Positions 22,201 through 30,802 of a stretch of DNA of 64,000 bases are shown piece by piece. Every line of letters begins with the position of its first letter. Position 1 is the first letter of the stretch. The notes below the pieces were generated by a model. That model searched no databases. It was not told the DNA's origin and was given only the letters and a program-made list of their open reading frames with translations. The DNA is from Pleodorina starrii (taxonomy: Eukaryota; Chlorophyta; Chlorophyceae; Chlamydomonadales; Volvocaceae), in NCBI GenBank assembly GCA_030267565.1, contig BRXU01000012.1:3036501-3100500 (forward strand). Reading direction: 5' to 3'. The translations under genes were made by a program, and so were the position numbers.

Positions 22201-24043
22201 TTGCAGCCCGCAAATTGCTGTCGTCATCAGGTCTATCTGTTGATGCGTCTACTTGCCCGCCCGGGGCCCGGGGCCGCCCGTCGCCGATTGGGGAACCTCA
22301 CAGCAAATTCCCCCCTGGCCGCGGGTTCTGAGCCTTCCCCCCGGGCTCGCCCGTTCCTGTCTGGGTGACTCGTGCTGTTTGGTCTAGGTGGGCGGCTCGG
22401 CTGCCCTGGTCGCCTCCGGTGCAATGCACGGCGGCCAGCCCGCTGGCCCGTTGGCTCTACTCTTCTAGAGTACGGAGCCCACTATTGTAACAACCACACA
22501 TACCGACAAACTCGCACCTTGCCTTACAATCAGGGTACTGAATGGCTACTAGTAAACCGCGCCCCCACCCTGCCGTTTCGCCCCCTCAACATTCTATTCG
22601 CACTGTGGGCATTATATTTGCGTGTGCTCCTCCAGACTGTTCTTTGCTGCAATACGGTGCTACCTACGGCAACGACTCGGCCGCCCTGGCCACCTCGACC
22701 CAGCCCGACGCGGGCGCCTGCTGCCAGGCCTGCTACGCCAACCCCATTTGCATCCACTGGGACTTTGAACTGGGCAGCCGCGTCTGCCGCCTCAGGGGAG
22801 ATCGGTCCGTCAGTTCCGCCGCCGCCTCTCTCCTGATTGTGAAACGAGAGGATGGACGAGTCGCCGGCTCCCGTAACGGTGGGTTCCGCTGTCGACTAGA
22901 TAGAACTGTTAATAAACGCACGGCCGGACTACCAGCTGCCGTACGCACGCTTATACACATACAGGAGGTGCCAGCGTAGCTCAATTGGTAGAGCACTCGC
23001 TTGACAATTCGGTGGTCATGGGTTCGATCCCATGCTTGGTCGAATTGGTAATGGGTAGATGTGGGTTCGAATCCCACCGCTGGGCCCCTGGCAATAGCCA
23101 GGGTGAATAACGGTGAGTCCGGCCCGCTAAACTCCGGATCGTGCAGGGGCGCTCGAGAAATGTCCCAGATCAATCAGTCCGCCCGTCAGGTCTGATTCAC
23201 CCTGGTGATCGCGCCGAACGGAGAAGAAATTACTCCTTAGGCCCGGTCCCCTTAACACACGCGAGAGTCTGTCTCCGCGTAAAACTAACTAACTAATCAC
23301 ATACAGGAGGTACCGTACCTGGTCCTGGGAAGCAAGAATGTATCGTCCCACTGCATTGGATTACCGATAGCCTGCTGCACTGCGGTGTGCGTATGCACGG
23401 CGGTGTCCCGATCCAGTCGGGGCCATGCATGCATGCATCACATGTGATGCACGCACATGGAAAGCACCTGCAGCATTAGCTCCTTGTCCCCGCTAATGTG
23501 TGTGTAACATGCATGCACACGTACGCACACACGCCAGAACTGAACTCCCCAGCCCTGAACCCTGTACGTGCAGGTGTGAGCACGTACGTCACCCACCCCC
23601 GGTACTCGTCAGCATCAGCAGGCAGCGGCTTCGCCACCGACACGTATGCCCGGTGGATCTCCTCCCTGCCAACTGCTTTCGTCCCCTTTGGCAACCGTGT
23701 CTTGGCATCCGCCTGGGTCTACACCAGCTTCTACAAGACGCTCCTCGCACCGCCTGCTGCCGGTGTTGATCCCATCACGGGCCAGCAGCCGTCCACACTA
23801 CTCGTCACACTCACGGTCGTCGCGGATGATGAGGCCGTCGTGCTCGTCAACGGACTGCAGGTTGGCCAGACGACGGGCTCCCTGGTCCAGACCATTTTGC
23901 AGTTCGAGTTGCAGGCCGGCAGCCGAAACCTCATTGTGCTGCAGTGCGGGGGCACGGGAGGGCCAGCTGTGGTGGTGGCTTCACTCGCCGGGCCCGATGG
24001 CTCGGTGCTGGCACGCACAGACCACACCTGGCTGTGGCTGTAG
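867..24043 (+). CDS. Mosaic extracellular-matrix glycoprotein: repeated F-type-lectin-like, PAN-like and jelly-roll/Ser-Pro hinge modules (5' partial)
   Basis: I join exons 867-1286, 1790-2038, 4664-5449, 7086-7505, 8009-8257, 10189-10974, 15221-15640, 16144-16392, 19054-21567, 22636-22878 and 23574-24043 (TAG stop), giving about 2,270 codons with no stop. Every junction leaves one base, so all introns are phase 1. Domains in order: lectin-like (fucolectin/F5-8C fold, motif [10 protein letters not shown]), PAN/Apple-like (CCQACY...CLYWDWE...CRL), jelly-roll ending in DHTW, and an SPPPP/SPxPP hinge, three times; then a fourth lectin-like, PAN and jelly-roll set. Ser-Pro hinges of this kind are hydroxylated and arabinosylated in volvocine cell-wall and matrix proteins, so I infer a secreted wall or matrix role, perhaps in sugar binding. 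The signal peptide is outside the window. No pherophorin domain was recognised. An alternative is several separate genes, but the conserved phase and missing starts argue for one. The exact lectin-exon start (867 rather than 859) was chosen because it keeps the frame. Confidence 0.75.
1790..2038 (+). other. Exon: PAN/Apple-like domain, unit 1
   Basis: The exon follows CTGCCCCAG and ends at GTGAGT (2039). It encodes about 83 residues with five well-spaced cysteines ([14 protein letters not shown], then [15 protein letters not shown] and GICRLK), the pattern of short PAN/Apple domains that bind proteins or sugars outside the cell. Both ends are phase 1. The unit 2 and unit 3 copies (8009-8257 and 16144-16392) are identical at the protein level as far as I can read. 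Confidence 0.75.
2145..2350 (+). repeat. AGGATTAGGATT minisatellite in the PAN-to-jelly-roll intron (unit 1)
   Basis: Irregularly spaced copies of AGGATTAGGATT alternate with GC-rich 10-15 bp spacers, giving a period near 25 bp. The same tract occurs at about 8364-8570 and 16499-16705. A diverged, opposite-strand version lies at 24560-24870 beyond the gene. Confidence 0.7.
3242..3931. mobile_element. 690-bp non-autonomous inverted-repeat element with TA target duplication (Tc1/mariner-like MITE)
   Basis: The ends CCGTACCGACGCAATC and its reverse complement (one mismatch, CCGTATCGACGC) form terminal inverted repeats of about 25 bp continuing into TTTTTGCGA. TA lies on both sides (3240-3241 and 3932-3933). 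Units 2 and 3 have a single TA at this place, so the insertion is exactly 690 + 2 bp. Subterminal CTCGCAAA-type motifs recur near both ends. The GC-rich middle shows no transposase. The TA duplication and inverted repeats fit Tc1/mariner; the family assignment is inferred. Confidence 0.85.
4664..5449 (+). other. Exon: jelly-roll domain plus Ser-Pro hinge, unit 1
   Basis: The exon follows TTGCATGCAG and ends at GTAAGT (5450). The first ~130 residues form a galactose-binding-like jelly roll ([50 protein letters not shown]). The remainder is a Ser-Pro hinge with two copies of a 47-residue repeat built from [15 protein letters not shown] and SPTPP blocks. Asn-X-Thr/Ser sites in the jelly roll (NAS, NAT, NNT) suggest N-glycosylation. 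Confidence 0.75.
7086..7505 (+). other. Exon: F-type-lectin-like domain, unit 2
   Basis: Same length and phase as the unit 1 exon 6,219 bp upstream. The one protein change I noticed is Pro to Leu in the FGPP/FGPL stretch near the start. Confidence 0.75.
8009..8257 (+). other. Exon: PAN/Apple-like domain, unit 2
   Basis: Identical in length and phase to the unit 1 PAN exon, with all cysteines kept and the same GTGAGT donor. Confidence 0.75.
10189..10974 (+). other. Exon: jelly-roll domain plus Ser-Pro hinge, unit 2
   Basis: Same length as unit 1, two hinge repeats, GTAAGT donor at 10975. It differs by isolated substitutions such as Ile to Val after VPAP and Ser to Leu near the hinge end. Confidence 0.75.
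11560..11665. repeat. Overlapping hairpin/tandem repeat cluster
   Basis: The units ATGGCCGCCAT and TTTGCACGGAT recur three times, and TGCACGGATATGG faces its reverse complement CCATATCCGTGCA with a few bases between. Single strands could fold into several alternative hairpins. Confidence 0.7.
12851..13045. repeat. 195-bp foldback (near-palindromic) element
   Basis: The left arm starts AGTTATCCAACCGGCGAGTC and the right arm, read on the other strand, AGTTATCCACCCGGCGAGTC. The arms stay largely complementary over about 95 bp (including ATCCTGCC, ACAGTATATG, CTGGAC and CGCTCG-type repeats) to a small loop at GGGCCTTCGGCCC near 12945. No target duplication is obvious. Confidence 0.8.
14069..15053. 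mobile_element. 985-bp GC-rich insert flanked by a 68-bp direct repeat in unit 3
   Basis: Unit 2 runs straight through this place. In unit 3 the segment from ACCAGTTCTAGC to CAAATAAT appears before the insert (about 14001-14068) and again, with at least three mismatches, after it (15054-15121). The insert is much more GC-rich than the intron. It starts TGTCTGGTGTGAG (counting the preceding T) and ends near GTGTAACACCCGTTA, which loosely resembles LTR ends, so a solo LTR or a recombination product are both possible. A 197-codon open frame inside (14336-14929) matches nothing I know. Confidence 0.55.
15221..15640 (+). other. Exon: F-type-lectin-like domain, unit 3 (diverged copy)
   Basis: Same length and phase as the other units but with several replacements clustered here: Gly to Ala after NNN, Ala to Gly before PW, Phe to Tyr in IDYGEL, LIA to MVV, and His to Tyr before LFIAEL. 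This lies in a more diverged tract from about 15054 to 15895. Confidence 0.75.
16144..16392 (+). other. Exon: PAN/Apple-like domain, unit 3
   Basis: Identical in length, phase and encoded residues to the unit 1 and unit 2 PAN exons, in contrast to the diverged lectin-like exon 500 bp upstream. Confidence 0.75.
17063..17787. mobile_element. 725-bp non-autonomous DNA transposon with 3-bp ATT target duplication
   Basis: The terminal inverted repeat AGGGGTGTTTCTATGG is perfect over 16 bp. ATT flanks both ends (17060-17062 and 17788-17790), while units 1 and 2 have a single ATT at the matching site; the extra length is exactly 728 bp. Near the right end CCTACTTTGCTACG and its complement form an internal hairpin. 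No transposase is present. The 3-bp duplication would fit Harbinger- or CACTA-type enzymes, but the end sequence alone does not decide. Confidence 0.85.
19054..21567 (+). other. Exon: jelly-roll, long Ser-Pro hinge and fourth lectin-like domain
   Basis: One 2,514-bp exon with phase-1 ends and a GTGCGT donor at 21568. The jelly-roll matches units 1 and 2, with Asp to Asn in the SDHTW motif (SNHTW). The hinge has nine 47-residue repeats, some with PTPLSS blocks, then a degenerate Pro-rich tail. The lectin-like domain (about 21000-21470) shows [30 protein letters not shown] and [10 protein letters not shown]. Unlike the tandem copies it has Arg at the last position of RxDx4(R/K), but the upstream His is still not evident. 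Confidence 0.75.
19541..20855 (+). repeat. Nine-copy 141-bp coding repeat (Ser-Pro hinge)
   Basis: Each copy begins with the codons for [14 protein letters not shown] and ends with SPVPP, 47 residues in all. Copies 5 and 7 carry PTPLSS variants and slightly different lengths. Units 1 and 2 have only two copies (about 5160-5445 and 10685-10970). Because the repeat is so C-rich it is open in several frames and on the opposite strand; only the Ser-Pro frame joins to the flanking domains. Confidence 0.9.
21568..22635 (+). other. Intron between the fourth lectin-like exon and terminal PAN exon
   Basis: The 1,068-bp intron runs from GTGCGT to CTCCAG. It contains no recognised element. It does not resemble the introns of the tandem units, so the terminal exon set is older than the tandem duplication. 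Confidence 0.65.
22636..22878 (+). other. Exon: PAN/Apple-like domain, terminal set
   Basis: The acceptor CTCCAG precedes an exon encoding [35 protein letters not shown] and VCRLRGD, clearly homologous to but diverged from the tandem PAN exons. The donor is GTGGGT at 22879; both ends are phase 1. Confidence 0.75.
22970..23297 (+). mobile_element. tRNA-derived SINE with 14-bp target duplication
   Basis: The element sits in the last intron. CACATACAGGAGGT occurs on both sides (22956-22969 and 23298-23311). The head looks like a tRNA: a 5' GCCAGCG arm, box A TAGCTCAATTGG at 22977-22988 and box B GGTTCGATCCC at 23021-23031. A second box B, GGTTCGAATCC, lies at 23064-23074, and its following CGCTGG (23078-23083) pairs with the 5' arm CCAGCG. 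A tRNA-unrelated body of about 200 bp ends in a short TAAC/TAACT repeat. These are the hallmarks of a Pol III-transcribed SINE moved by a LINE enzyme. It is in the sense orientation of the host gene. Confidence 0.9.
23574..24043 (+). other. Terminal exon: jelly-roll domain
   Basis: The acceptor GTGCAG precedes an exon encoding [13 protein letters not shown], then [32 protein letters not shown] and [10 protein letters not shown], followed by TAG. It aligns with the tandem jelly rolls, including the DHTW end, but has no hinge. It is joined in phase 1 to the preceding PAN exon. Confidence 0.75.
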
Positions 24044-25085
24044 CGTGTCAGTTATTAGGCGGATAGCTACGTCGGCAGGGCATTCATCCGTCCCCCACGT
24101 CTCCAATCAAATGAATGATGAGGAACTCCGCGTGCGGCTTCTTCATCATGAATAATGGATGATCCATTATTACTATTACTACATACATACATCCCCAGCA
24201 TGCAGCCAACACACCTATCTTCATCATGATCATCATCATCATCATACATCAACCACTGATGGAAGTGATAGAGCGCGCAGCAGGAGGCCACTTTACACGG
24301 ACAAGCATGGTGCTGGTTCCATAAATGACCGTGAATTGCTTGATATACATATAAGTACGCATGCACGCACATCCGTCCATTCATCCGGAATAGGGCACCA
24401 AAGGGACGTGCGGCCGTCCCAAGCAGCAGCTCCCGCCCAAAGCTGCACAATAAGGGTGAGTGAGCGGAATTTCTTGCTCCATTTGGCAAGCACACAACGG
24501 CTGTTATGTGCAACCGTTGTTATGGGCGTAATAATTGTCCAGAGGGTTGCAATGGGGTCCCAATCCTCTCATCCAAGGAGCGGGTACTGGTCACGGCAGC
24601 AATCCTTCAAACCCAGCAGGGGTGTCTCATTTTCAATTCCCTATCCTAGAGTGGTGTTCCTATCCATATCCTAGGGGCGGGGTTGTAATCCCCATCCCCG
24701 TGCAGTGTCCCAATCCTAATCCTAGGGCCCGGGTACCAATCCTAATCCTGCGTCCAGTCCCGTAAACCTTAACCTCGTACCCGGTCCAAATCCTAATCCT
24801 GTGTTTCCTGTGTCGTAATCCGTATCGTAAAGCTGTGTTCCAATCGTAACCGTGTGACCGATTCAGTAACCCTACGTAACTTTGGCTGCCGTACAGGCGC
24901 GAGGCGATGGCAACGCAACCACGCAACCACGCACACAACAACAGAACCACGCACACAACACAACACAACAATACAACAACAACCCACTACAACACAACAC
25001 AACACAACAACACCCAACAACACAATAAACATAATAACACAACACTCGGGCTTTTGAGGTATCAAGATTGTTGGGGTTGAGTAGA
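24044..25085 (+). other. 3' flank of the matrix gene, rich in microsatellites
   Basis: After the TAG stop come ATT/ACT and CATCAT repeats (about 24160-24250), the inverted AATCCTAATCC minisatellite (about 24560-24870) and A/C-rich CAACA repeats (about 24890-25040). I see no gene here. Confidence 0.6.
24684..24688 (+). terminator. Candidate poly(A) signal TGTAA for the matrix gene
   Basis: TGTAA is the usual volvocine polyadenylation motif. This copy lies about 640 bases after the stop. It falls inside a repetitive tract, so the assignment is weak. Confidence 0.3.
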
Positions 25086-25141
25086 AGAGGATGGAGGAGA
25101 CGCCAGCTGCGAATAATAGGTTCTCGGTTTTCAGGTAGGAA

Positions 25142-25700
25142 CTTGGAGGATATGATTGATGAGAGGCGCCTCCGGACGAATGAGACTATGGAAGTAATAG
25201 ATAGAGAGCATGAAAAAAAGCACTGATGAGTCCTTTCTACGGGCCGCCGTTGGTGGAGATCCTATGCACGCCGCCAAGACCAAGTGGGAGGAGACGAGCT
25301 GGGAGCCTGGGAAGGACGTCTACAAGAAGCTGGCCCAGCATATGCCGACAGATGTCCTCGTTTGCGAGCTTTTCTCACGGCTCAGCGAGACTGATGCCGC
25401 CTTGTCCTCTTGCGTGGATGACCAAGTGGAACTGGCCGGCCGTGTGGAGGCACTGCAGTCAACATCAAGTGACACCACCGACCGTGTTCAAGCTTTGATT
25501 GGAGATGCTTTCTGAGGCGATTCAGGCGGATCACAGGGCCATGAAGGAAGCCATTTTACAGCGCCGGATGTCTGAGCAAAACACGGCAGGAGGGTTGGAC
25601 GAGCATGGTTGTCACACCGTATCTGTCCACGGAGGTGATGGAGCTCAGGAGGCAGTGGACGGAGGTGTTTTGGTCTCTGATTAACAGCGGGTTGTCCCCT
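25142..25700 (+). pseudogene. Frameshifted coiled-coil-like coding fragment
   Basis: Protein-like sequence shifts frame three times. NLEDMIDERRLRTNE leads to EHEKK at a seven-A run (25213-25219). The next frame, starting KSTDESFLRAAVGGDP, runs through KKLAQHMPTDVLVCELFSRL and ends near 25515. A third frame, SEAIQADHRAMKEAILQRRM, follows, and a fourth reads MELRRQWTEVFWSLINSG to a stop near 25700. Heptad-like spacing in VDDQVELAGRVEALQ suggests a coiled coil. It could be a decayed retrotransposon gag-type or ORF1 fragment, or an unrecognised gene with small introns. I recognise no family. Confidence 0.4.
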
Positions 25701-25881
25701 TAATGGTCGGGGCAGGCGGACATCAGGTACACAAGCGAGGGCAAGAGCGTGTTGTACGACTTATGAATCTTCTGCTTGGCGTCGACTTTTGGTTCTCTGA
25801 ACGAACAGTTCTTTCTATAACTCAGTTCAGGGCTTAAGTTTTTTTTTTCTCTCTGTGTTCTTGTGTTTCGAGTTCAAGTGG

Positions 25882-25932
25882 TCCATGAGCCTCCTGGCTC
25901 GTCTGGGCCTTACGAGCTCAAAGCTTGTAACA
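25882..25932 (+). repeat. Dispersed ~50-bp repeat, copy 1
   Basis: The stretch GGTCCATGAGCCTCC, GGCTCGTC, GGGCCTTACGAGCTC and AGCTTGTAA recurs at 61863-61914 with only a few mismatches. Confidence 0.7.
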
Positions 25933-27418
25933 TCATCGTCATCAACCATGCATGAAAAGTCGCAATCCAGTCTTACAGCGGATACATCAAACGAAGCGAA
26001 CCCGAAATATGAAAAGCAGCCAACCATCCTGAACGCTACGATGCCCGCCCCGCGCGATCCGGGGCTCCTAACTGGCGTGCCCGCCTCGCCCTTTAACCGG
26101 CATCACCTTAGCGCCTTGAATTGGGTCGGGCCACAAGACGCCAAGGCCACACGGACCCGCCTGGTGGGCGGCCTGAGCCCTCGCCAGTCGCCCCCCTCGC
26201 TCGTGACAGCCGGGAGCCAACCCCACCTCGTCACTCAGCCTGCGTTACCTGGCAGACCCAACCACCGGTGGCAACCCCATCCGGCAGCAGTCGCCCCCAT
26301 CCGGCGCCGGTCCCCGACTTTTCCTCCGCAGCCTGAGGAACATTCGTGGCACTACTCAACCAACGCGCCCGCGTCCTCCCCCGTCGTCCCTGCCTTCCCC
26401 GCCCGGGGCCTCTGGCCGGCGGTTGGCCGCTCACGGCGGCCACTGCCGCTCTTAAGTCTTAACCCCTATGGTGGCGGCCTGGAGGCTCGAACGTCCTACC
26501 TTGGAGGCGCCCGCCGCCGCCCCCGAGGCGGCAGGCGGGCGGCCCCAGTACAGCGGGAGCTGCGGAGACGATGGAGGTGGAAGCGGAGGCGATGGTGCAC
26601 GACACTGCAGCCACACGAGCCGCGGCGGTAGGTGGTGTCGGCAGCGATGGATGCCGCGGCCGTCGACGTGGCGGCGGCACGCTCGGCAGCGGGACGGACC
26701 GCTACGGAAGCGGTCACCAATCAGGCTAACGGATGTTTCCTAGCTACCAATCGGCGCTACGGGCACCTCATCCGCCGGCCGCACCTTAGGGCCGGCCCCA
26801 CAGCCCACACACCCAGAGGGGAGGGATGAGGGAGCTTGCTGGCCGCCTGCTGGCGGGTGTCGTCCGGGCGCGTCGGCGGTGACTACCGGTACCCCCCAGC
26901 AAACTTGGTTTACCATTCACCATGCATGTAAGGTGCACGCTACAACAGGGCTCCAGCAGGGCGAGACATGAGGAGGACTTGCGGTACACGGGCACGCACA
27001 CGGGCACGCCTCAATTGAGGCCCTGGCCGTGTGGGGTTAAATGCCGGAGAGCACGAAGTCTCGAAGAGAGCGAAGTATGTATAAATGTAAAGCAGGTATG
27101 TAGGACCCGTCAAGAAACGCGGTGCGGTGCTGCAGTAGTACTTGTTACAGTGGGGCTCCAGGCCCCCTCAGAGGGGTAGAGCCGGCGGGCCATCCGGCCT
27201 GGCACTGCCGAAAGACTCTTGGGGCACGATGGGCCCCCACCCGGGCCAGACAACACGAGCCACGGGAGCAGGGTGCGAGCAGATGCTCGACCAGGCACAA
27301 AGGGGGCGGCGGCTGTGGGTGTGGTGGCAGCGGTGGGATGGCAGGAAGGCCAGGACTGCAACACCCCCCATGACCCCCCGCAGGGCAGGGCCCTCGCCTG
27401 GGTAAGTCCGAACGGACC

Positions 27419-27454
27419 TTTAGGGTTTAGGGTTTAAGATTTTAGGGTTTTTAG
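27419..27454 (+). repeat. Interstitial telomere-like TTTAGGG tract
   Basis: The tract reads TTTAGGGTTTAGGGTTTAAG followed by a degenerate TTTTAGGGTTTTTAG. It is short, imperfect and far from any other telomeric sequence. Confidence 0.7.
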
Positions 27455-29325
27455 TGTATTAGGTTTACCCGAAGGGGGCCGTGCGCCCACCCAGCCGCAC
27501 AGCCACTGAACACCTTCGTCATCCACAATTGCCACAGAGGGATTCCAACCGACCGCCACAGCGGGGCTTGCTCTGAACAAAGCATCCAATCATTTTTCAC
27601 ATGCTCTGCGTGCAAATAGCGCCCTGCTGCCGTGTTCCTGGCAGCCGATGATGATGATGACAGCCCCAATCACGGCTCCAACTCGAGTAGAACGTACACC
27701 GCCGGGGCAGCAGGCGGCCAACACGCCAACCCGCCCACCAGCCGCGCCCCGCGCCAGCGGGCCACTGCTCCCCGCGACGGCCCTGCCTCCCTCCCTCCCT
27801 CCCTCCCTCCCTCCCTGCGGCGCCCCCTCAACAGCGGCACACGTCGCCTTGACCTGGGCCCCAATGAGGTACAGCCTCGCCACCGTGCCTCTCCGCCGCC
27901 GCCTTCGATGGCCGTCCAGTACACACCATTCTCGGACCGGCCACACCCCTTTCAGCCCCCTTGGCGCCAAAGCCCCTCACGCAGCAGCGCGTCCACATGC
28001 CAAAGGCGCTAGCTCGCCCCGTCCTCGCGCCGTCCTCGCAACCCAGACCCAGCCAGGCCTCGGCATGCATGCCCGCACGTTACACGAACATGTTACATTG
28101 TGCGACGAGCGGTGCCAAGCAGACGCCCGTCGCGCTGTGCGCCGCGCGCATCCTCTCCCTCGCTCCCATCCTCTTCCATGTCTCCCACTCACTCACTCTC
28201 TCTCCTGCCCGTACCAAGTTGTCGCCCCGGGCGACGGCCCAGCGCCGTCGATTCGGCGCAGGCGCGCCGCCCTGTAGGAAAGCGCACGCTTTCCTGTGCT
28301 TTACGCCGTTTGGTTGTTAATTACGCCGGATGCCGCGATGGATGGCCAATCCTTTCGCACCTGCCACTACGTTACCGGTATCACATCTCCCGGTCCATGA
28401 GTGATAAAAATAAATCGCCGGCACAGCCGCAGCCGCAGGTCTACATACATGCGCCTTCCAACCCACCTGAGCTATCATGCAAGCAGTATCGCTGGCCACC
28501 AAACGCCCTAGCCATCGCGCAGCATGCCAACATGCCAACATGCAGACGGTTCCGCATGACTGCCGGTCGACCGCGCAAAGCTGCCGCGAGCCGCTGTGGC
28601 GGCACCGCGGCGCCATAAAAAATGCATTGCGCGCAAAAAAAACCCATAACGACGCAGCCCGCCAGGCGCACGCACACGCGCGCCGTCGCGGGAAGCCATC
28701 AACCCTCGTCACCACCCACCCCACCCACCCCACCCACACAACACACACACACACCAACGCACAAACCGTATGCACGCGCGCCTCCCTATCTTCGTGCAAG
28801 CGCGGTCAACAGCACCTTCATACACCACCCAAGACCGCACGTGCGCACGCCGACGCCAGGTGACAACACCAGCCAGCCCTCTCTGTAGTTCCAACAGTTC
28901 GCAAGATTAACGTGCCGCGGGTGGTACCGTAGGTCCTAAACGTTGGGGGGCCAGAGACGGCATACAGGAGCGTAGCGCGAGGCGAGGCGAGGCGCACACG
29001 TTCACGGCGCGACGCGCGCCCGACGATACACCCCGGCCCCCTCTGACTCACGCACCCTATCTTTGGACCGCCTTTCGCACGAGGCCCACCTGCGTTTCTC
29101 TGCCGCCGAGGAGACCTTTTACGACGTCACCTTGGGCGAGACCCCCCCGTCGATCTCCCCCGGCACCACCATCAGCAACGGGTGGAACGTGTGCGGTTCC
29201 AGTGCAGCTCGCGCGCCCCGCGACCCCCCCTAGGCTTCCGCTGGCTCGCGGCAGCTGTGCTGCGGACTCGGCCGTCTCCGTCTCCGCTGCGGTACCTCCT
29301 TTTGACCCCACCCCCGTTACCAATC

Positions 29326-29352
29326 ACGGGCTCCGGCCTATACGTGGATAAC
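29326..29352 (+). repeat. Dispersed motif copy (core GGCCTATACGTGGATAAC), intergenic
   Basis: The copy reads CACGGGCTCC followed by GGCCTATACGTGGATAAC and a C-rich tail, the same as the intronic copies in three downstream genes. No gene is recognised around it; it may mark an intron of an unrecognised or decayed plus-strand gene. Confidence 0.7.
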
Positions 29353-30802
29353 ACCCCCAAGCCCAACCCCGCGTGGCGGCGGGAGGTAAAACCACCACCG
29401 GCCAGCCCGTCGGCCGCGTCTCAAAGAACCAACGGGGTCCCCAGGGGCGTACATGAGACGAGGCAGGCACACCCACACCCCCACACCACCACGTCCAGTA
29501 CCGCTGCAGTACTCAAAAATGAAGGCGAGGTGCTGCTGTACAAAATGATGATGATGACGTTATGATGTTATGATGTTCCGATGACGATAGATGATGTTAC
29601 CACCGACCCCGCACGAGCCAACGTAAGGCCCAAACGGGCCATGACGGCTCATGGACCGCGAGACCCGGCGAGGGCGCAGGGGAAGGCTGCGAAAGGCTGT
29701 CAAGGAGGGCGCCCCTGTGTGTGGCTTGCCGGGCCCCACCCCCGCCCGGTAGCACCACATACCACATATCAACACAACACACACACGCACACAAAGATAT
29801 AGTACAGGACTGTGCAAAACTCCAGGGGGGGAGCCCCTCGGGGCCGGCGCCCTCGACACCCGCTGGTGTGCGCCGCGGGGCGGGGGGGGTGGGTAGACGG
29901 GCCGCCGCCTGCGAGCCGGGCTGCACACACCCGGTCTCCAGGGGACCTACGTCGAGCCCCGCCCAGCGGCCGCCGGCACCTTACCCGGGGATATGATGGT
30001 TACCCGCCATGCATAAGCGGCACGAAAAAACATGCCTGCCACAGTGTAACCGCGCGCGCGTGTGCAGCAGCAGTAGCAGCAGCAGCAAGCAGCAGCAAGC
30101 AGCAGCAGCAGTCCGGCGCGACCGCAGGGGCTGCGGCGCTTTTCCCACTTGAGAACGTGCAGAACACACCCAACACCGGCCCGCGCCGCCGCCGCCTCCT
30201 CCGCCGCCGCCGCCGCCACCGCCGCGGCCACCGAGGACCGCGCACGTGCCCCCTCCCCCCCTCTCCCCAGCCCGCCGGACCCGACCTCCCAAAAAGGGAA
30301 AACCGCCGAACTGCCGTAGAGGCACCCGAAGAGAAGGGGGGCCAGGTCCACAGGTCCCACCTGCCCGCCTGCTCCCACATACATCTGCCCGCCTGCGCCC
30401 GTACACGCAACGCGCCGTACACCTCCTGCTGGCAACCACAAACAGTTTGTCAAAGCGGACCCCCTAGCGTTGCTCGTTCCGACGACCTCTCTCATCGCAC
30501 CATATAATCACATGCGTTTCCATCATTCCGACATCGAGGACGAAACGACTCTCGCCCAGAGCGCCACCATACCTCAAAACCCCCAGACGGGCCCGAACCG
30601 TGCCCCCTGAAAAACCAAAACCTGCAACCAAGCTTGTCCCGACACAAGAGAGGAACCTGCACACGAGGCTCCGCTTCACGCAGCGCCAAGTGGGCTGTTT
30701 CACACACACGCACACGCCCTTAACGCGCCTCCGCAGGCTCCGCCCGCATCCGGCACGGCAGCGCGGCAGCAACTTTAGCGTGGCGGCCGCACCGCGAAAC
30801 CC

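Larger units (their letters stand above)
25701..30802. other. Gene-poor interval with simple repeats
   Basis: I find no supported gene in these five kilobases; the open frames are short, conflicting and compositionally driven. It holds a dispersed repeat (25882), a telomere-like tract (27419), a CCCT tetranucleotide run (about 27786-27815), an AC-rich stretch (28735-28755), one copy of the GGCCTATACGTGGATAAC motif (29326), CAG runs (about 30064-30110) and CCG runs (30183-30230). A protein-like frame at 29060-29200 (for example LSHEAHLRFSAAEETFYDV) may be a gene relic. Confidence 0.5.

Noticed and set aside
22970..23092. A functional tRNA gene
   Set aside because: The anticodon stem does not pair well, there are two T-arm segments, and the sequence is the head of an element with a body, a repeat tail and a 14-bp target duplication.
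25855..26631. A 258-codon plus-strand gene
   Set aside because: It begins inside a dispersed repeat and the rest is Arg/Pro-rich frame noise with competing frames on both strands.
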